DNA from: Lactobacillus helveticus DSM 20075 = CGMCC 1.1877
GTDB lineage: Bacteria; Bacillota; Bacilli; Lactobacillales; Lactobacillaceae
NCBI RefSeq assembly: GCF_000160855.1
Contig: NZ_GG700755.1
Span: 111,620-128,161 of the forward strand
Reading direction: 5' to 3'
Length of the DNA: 16,542 nt
Part shown: positions 13,541-16,542 of the stretch, one piece after another
How the letters are laid out: every line of letters begins with the position of its first letter
How positions within the stretch are numbered: position 1 is the first letter of the stretch
Translations under genes and position numbers: made by a program
Notes under the pieces: generated by a model
What the model saw: the letters and a program-made list of their open reading frames with translations, nothing else
Told to the model about the DNA's origin: nothing
Databases searched by the model: none

Positions 13541-15598
13541 TTATTGGCCAAATAAACCTTTGACATCATTATACCATTCATTAATTTTCTGTCCTGCTGA
13601 TCCAATGCCAGCTTGAATTTTTTGTCCTAAGCCATTGGTCCAATCAAAATTAGATCCATTGTTTTTAACAAGTTGACCAGGCGATTTTTCTGTAAATTGC
13701 GTTTGAGCAGTATACGGTAAAATTCCTTCCATTTCTGCCTTATACAATCTAGTGATCCCTGTTTCTGATACTCCTTGCATATAACGCTGCTTGCTTGTTT
13801 GGTCAAAACCAACCCAAGTAGCTAACACAATATCAGGAGTATAACCGACAATCCATTGGTCCCTTGTTCCAAAACCATATGAATTAGGAACTTCAGTTGA
13901 ACCAGTTTTACCAGCAACCCGGAAGCCATTAGGTTGAGCAGTTTGCGCAGTACCATTAGTGAAAACGCCAAGCATCATTGTTGTCATTTCTTTGGCAGTA
14001 TTTTCAGAAATAATTCTATGATTACCTGGATTATTATTTTCAACCAAAACATTGCCACTGGCATCGGTAATTTGAGTAATAAAGTAGGAATTATTAGGCA
14101 AATTACCCTTATTGGCAAAGGCAGAATATGCACGAGCCATCTGTAAAGGTGAAACCCCTGTAGAAAATCCGCCTAAAGCCAAAGCTAAGTTACGATCTGA
14201 CTTAGGCACCTTTATACCAAAATTCTGAACAGATTGGACGCCCTTGTTTACACCGATTTTATCGAGTAACCATACTGCAGGAACGTTTTTACTTTGAGCC
14301 AAAGCCTCATACATTGGAATTTTATCAGAATAGCCATTATCCACGTTGTGAGGCTCATAACCATTTTTACCAAACTTCTGCAACTTATTGGAAAGTTCAG
14401 AATCATAATGATAGCCATTTTGAAGAGCTGGTGCATAAACAGCAATTGGCTTAATTGATGAACCAGGCTGACGCTTCATTTGAATTGCACGATTATAACC
14501 GCGGAAGACATGCTTGCCGCGACCACCGATTACCGCTCTTACAGCACCTGTTTCTGGATCCATTGCCACACTCGCACCTTGACACTTTGTGCCATCAGCA
14601 CCATTTTGTGGGAAAAGCCAGCTTTCATTAAAGGTATCTTGCAATCTTCCTTGGTAATTTTGATTAAGAGTAGTGTAAATCTTAAGTCCTTTATTCATTA
14701 CCTGCTCTTCAGTTAAGCCATATTTGCTAATAGCTTCATCTACTACAGCATCAAAGAAATATGGATAGCGATAGCCATCTTTATTTCTAAACGTATTTCT
14801 CAGAGTTAATCCTTGTTTAGAATAAGCTTTAGCTTGAGCGGCAGTTAACTTACCATTGTCAGCCATTAATCCTAAAATCAAATTGCGCCGTGATAAAGCA
14901 TTAGCCATATGATCAACAGGATTGTAAAAACTTGGATTACGCAAAATTCCTGCTAATGTTGCAGCTTCACCTACTGTGACATCGCTAGCATTTTTACCAA
15001 AGTACCTGCGACTTGCATCTTGAACGCCCCAGACTCCATTACCAAAATAAGCATTATTCAAATACATCGTCAGAATATCTTTTTTGGAATAAACATGGTT
15101 AATTTCAATCGCAAAGAATAGTTCTTCTAATTTACGTGAAAAAGTTTGCTGCTGAGTTAAAAGCGAATTTTTGGCTAATTGCTGCGTTAAAGTTGAACCA
15201 CCACCGGTTACTTGTCCGTGGTGAATAATCAAACTTATCGCAGCACGGGCCATTCCCTTAATACTAAGGCCAGGATTCTTCCAGAAAGTACGGTCTTCTG
15301 TAGAAATCACAGCATTTTGAATATTAGGAGAAATTTTATCATATTCAACAAACGTTCCTTTTTGTGAATATAAAGAACCAGCTTTTTTGCCTTTATAGTC
15401 ATAAATAGTTGTAGTCGTTGAAAGTGATGCCTTCAAATTTGAAATATTCGAAGTTTTAACTTTAATTGTATAATATGTACAAGTTATCAATATAAGAGTG
15501 AGCAGGATTAAAATAATCCAGCGTCCGATAAAGAAGCGGCGATCAATTCGATGCCAAACATCTTTAAAGCCACTTCTCTTTGGTTGGTCATTATTCAT
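13541..15598 (-). CDS. Class A penicillin-binding protein (PBP2a/PbpF-like)
   Basis: A 685-residue bifunctional peptidoglycan synthase. A short cytoplasmic tail precedes one membrane anchor (about 24-46). The GT51 glycosyltransferase domain follows (about 75-250), with STEDRTFW holding catalytic Glu101, GGGSTLTQQLAKN at about 132-144 and YLNNAYFGNGVWG at about 179-191. The transpeptidase domain has the SxxK nucleophile Ser380 (PGSSIKP), SKN at 436-438 and KTG at 564-566. A flexible Gly/Asn-rich tail ends the protein. It polymerises glycan strands and cross-links stem peptides outside the membrane. It resembles streptococcal PBP2a, and by position Bacillus pbpF. The ATG at 15598 is set by AAGGAG ten bases upstream; a TTG at 15625 lacks support. 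It is the first gene of the operon continuing through yheA to yhaM. Confidence 0.94.
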   Translation of the reverse strand: MNNDQPKRSGFKDVWHRIDRRFFIGRWIILILLTLILITCTYYTIKVKTSNISNLKASLSTTTTIYDYKGKKAGSLYSQKGTFVEYDKISPNIQNAVISTEDRTFWKNPGLSIKGMARAAISLIIHHGQVTGGGSTLTQQLAKNSLLTQQQTFSRKLEELFFAIEINHVYSKKDILTMYLNNAYFGNGVWGVQDASRRYFGKNASDVTVGEAATLAGILRNPSFYNPVDHMANALSRRNLILGLMADNGKLTAAQAKAYSKQGLTLRNTFRNKDGYRYPYFFDAVVDEAISKYGLTEEQVMNKGLKIYTTLNQNYQGRLQDTFNESWLFPQNGADGTKCQGASVAMDPETGAVRAVIGGRGKHVFRGYNRAIQMKRQPGSSIKPIAVYAPALQNGYHYDSELSNKLQKFGKNGYEPHNVDNGYSDKIPMYEALAQSKNVPAVWLLDKIGVNKGVQSVQNFGIKVPKSDRNLALALGGFSTGVSPLQMARAYSAFANKGNLPNNSYFITQITDASGNVLVENNNPGNHRIISENTAKEMTTMMLGVFTNGTAQTAQPNGFRVAGKTGSTEVPNSYGFGTRDQWIVGYTPDIVLATWVGFDQTSKQRYMQGVSETGITRLYKAEMEGILPYTAQTQFTEKSPGQLVKNNGSNFDWTNGLGQKIQAGIGSAGQKINEWYNDVKGLFGQ

Positions 15599-15629
15599 TA
15601 ATACAATGCTCCTTTTTAGAAACAAGAAA

Positions 15630-15659
15630 ATTGTATCACATTGCTAGTACACTTGTTTA
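15630..15659 (-). promoter_or_regulatory. Promoter of the PBP-yheA-yhaONM operon
   Basis: On the minus strand TAAACA (15659-15654) and TACAAT (15635-15630) are separated by 18 bases. TG one base before the hexamer makes it an extended -10. The transcript would start about 25 bases before the PBP ATG. I see no clear promoter for the divergent plus-strand gene in the same gap. Confidence 0.6.
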
Positions 15660-15686
15660 GAAATGAAATAGTCTTAGGAAATATTT

Positions 15687-16542
15687 ATGGTTTATCATTT
15701 TACACTTTTTTATCCTAAAAATCTCGAGCCCTTACCTGTAAATGACGTATTACGCAAATTGCTTATTCCGAGAAAATGGCGTCATTACTTAAGAATTGAA
15801 CAAAATATTACAATTAACGGCACATATCGCTATTTTAATCAAAATGTTTTGCCAGGCGATAAAATTGACATTATATTAGATCAGGTTGACTCTGCTCAAC
15901 AAAAATATCCAGCTAGTGGAAAATTGCCTGATATCATTTATGAAGACGATAATCTTTTAATCATTAACAAAAAGAAGGGGCAAAAAACTCACCCCAACTT
16001 AAATGAAACCAATACCACCTTAAATGATTGCGCCACCTATTTAGGACAAAGTCCTTACATTGTTCATCGATTGGACATGCTTACCGGTGGCTTACTGCTT
16101 GTCGCAAAAAATCCTGCAGTAGTGCCGATTTTAAATCGTGAACTCACCAGTAAAACCTTCCATCGCGATTATTTGGCTAAAGTTGACCATGCAGATAAAT
16201 TAAGCGATCAAGGAACAATTAATCAGCCAATTGATCATGATCCTGAAGATCAACGAAAAAGAATGATCTCACCTGCTGGACTTCATGCCGTAACACATTA
16301 TCAAGTGTTAAAAAGAAATGATAATAATACAGCGGTAGTTAAACTAACTTTGGAAACTGGTCGTACTCACCAAATTCGTGTGCACCTCGCATCCCTTGGT
16401 ACACCAATTATTGGCGATCCGTTGTATAATCCCAACTTTGGTGGAGAAGACTTGGCACTCGACGCTTATGAGATTTCATTGATTAAACCTTTTTCTTTTG
16501 AAAAATTAACAGTTAAATTACCAGAAGAAGAAATTAAATTAT
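15687..16542 (+). CDS. RluA-family 23S rRNA/tRNA pseudouridine synthase (3' end cut by window)
   Basis: An open frame of 285 codons runs without a stop to the window end. It converts specific uridines in RNA to pseudouridine in the cytoplasm. The N-terminal ~65 residues look like a degenerate S4-type RNA-binding region (WRHYLRIEQNITINGTY). The catalytic domain follows: DIIYEDDNLLIINKKKG, THPN, then HRLD with catalytic Asp130 (HRLDMLTGG, Gly in place of the usual Ser of HRLDxxTSG). Next come FHRDYLAKV and GRTHQIRVHLASLGTPIIGDPLY. AGGAA six bases before the ATG at 15687 sets the start. Homologs are close to 290-300 residues, so little is missing. Whether it is RluD- or YjbO/YhcT-like cannot be decided from motifs, so no symbol is given. 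Confidence 0.93.
   Translation, partial: MVYHFTLFYPKNLEPLPVNDVLRKLLIPRKWRHYLRIEQNITINGTYRYFNQNVLPGDKIDIILDQVDSAQQKYPASGKLPDIIYEDDNLLIINKKKGQKTHPNLNETNTTLNDCATYLGQSPYIVHRLDMLTGGLLLVAKNPAVVPILNRELTSKTFHRDYLAKVDHADKLSDQGTINQPIDHDPEDQRKRMISPAGLHAVTHYQVLKRNDNNTAVVKLTLETGRTHQIRVHLASLGTPIIGDPLYNPNFGGEDLALDAYEISLIKPFSFEKLTVKLPEEEIKL

Noticed and set aside
13627..14716. Several open frames of 60-78 codons on both strands within the PBP gene
   Set aside because: They lie wholly inside a strongly supported gene in other frames, and lack ribosome sites and recognisable domains.
15250..15300. Asn in place of His in the PBP glycosyltransferase motif (EDRTFWKN instead of EDxxFxxH)
   Set aside because: Streptococcal PBP2a-type proteins, as I recall them, also have Asn here (EDRSFYKN). 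The catalytic Glu and Asp are present, so this is a subfamily trait rather than a defect.
1..16542. CRISPR arrays, tRNA/rRNA genes, insertion sequences, prophage or integrase genes
   Set aside because: Looked for by eye on both strands; no regular repeats, cloverleaf-like sequences, transposase or integrase motifs were seen.

Overview
The window is low-GC DNA from a Gram-positive bacterium of the Firmicutes, most likely a Lactobacillus sensu stricto (the acidophilus/crispatus/helveticus/gasseri branch). The reasons are AT-rich codon use, strong AGGAGG-type ribosome sites, extended -10 promoters and U-tract hairpin terminators. Gene content also fits: a PrsA foldase, the EcsAB exporter, YtpP/YtpR, and the YheA-YhaO-YhaN-YhaM set that lies in the same neighbourhood as hit, ecsAB, prsA and a class A PBP gene in Bacillus. 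No species can be fixed from the sequence alone.

Layout. 1-232: a decayed HicB-like antitoxin fragment on the minus strand. 233-1540 (+): an unrecognised acidic/aromatic protein built from two copies of a roughly 209-residue module, closed by a bidirectional terminator. 1592-2579 (-): ytpR and a YtpP-type thioredoxin with their own promoter. 2649-5237 (-): ecsA-ecsB-trmB, tightly spaced and partly overlapping. 5252-5963 (-): a HigBA-type toxin-antitoxin cassette wedged between hit and ecsA. Its toxin reading frame is interrupted by two opposite one-base shifts, both in A-runs, while the antitoxin is intact. 6083-6865 (+): hit and a small YtxH-like membrane protein. 6983-7885 (+): prsA, with its own extended -10 promoter and a strong terminator. 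8024-8446 (+): a stand-alone PAS protein. 8489-15598 (-): a five-gene operon read in the order class A penicillin-binding protein, yheA, yhaO, yhaN, yhaM. 15687-16542 (+): an RluA-family pseudouridine synthase running off the window end.

How the genes fit together. Much of the window is cell-envelope and secretion biology (PrsA folds exported proteins, EcsAB supports secretion and intramembrane proteolysis, the PBP builds peptidoglycan). The rest is mainly RNA/DNA housekeeping (TrmB, YtpR, RluA-type synthase, YhaM exoribonuclease, YhaO/YhaN Mre11/Rad50-like pair). Most of this is ordinary conserved core. The places worth a second look are the two toxin-antitoxin relics, the effect of the HigBA insertion on control of ecsAB-trmB, the duplicated-module protein, and an AT-rich inverted repeat directly upstream of the prsA promoter. 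I found no tRNA, rRNA, CRISPR array, insertion sequence or prophage gene, and no convincing wholly new system.
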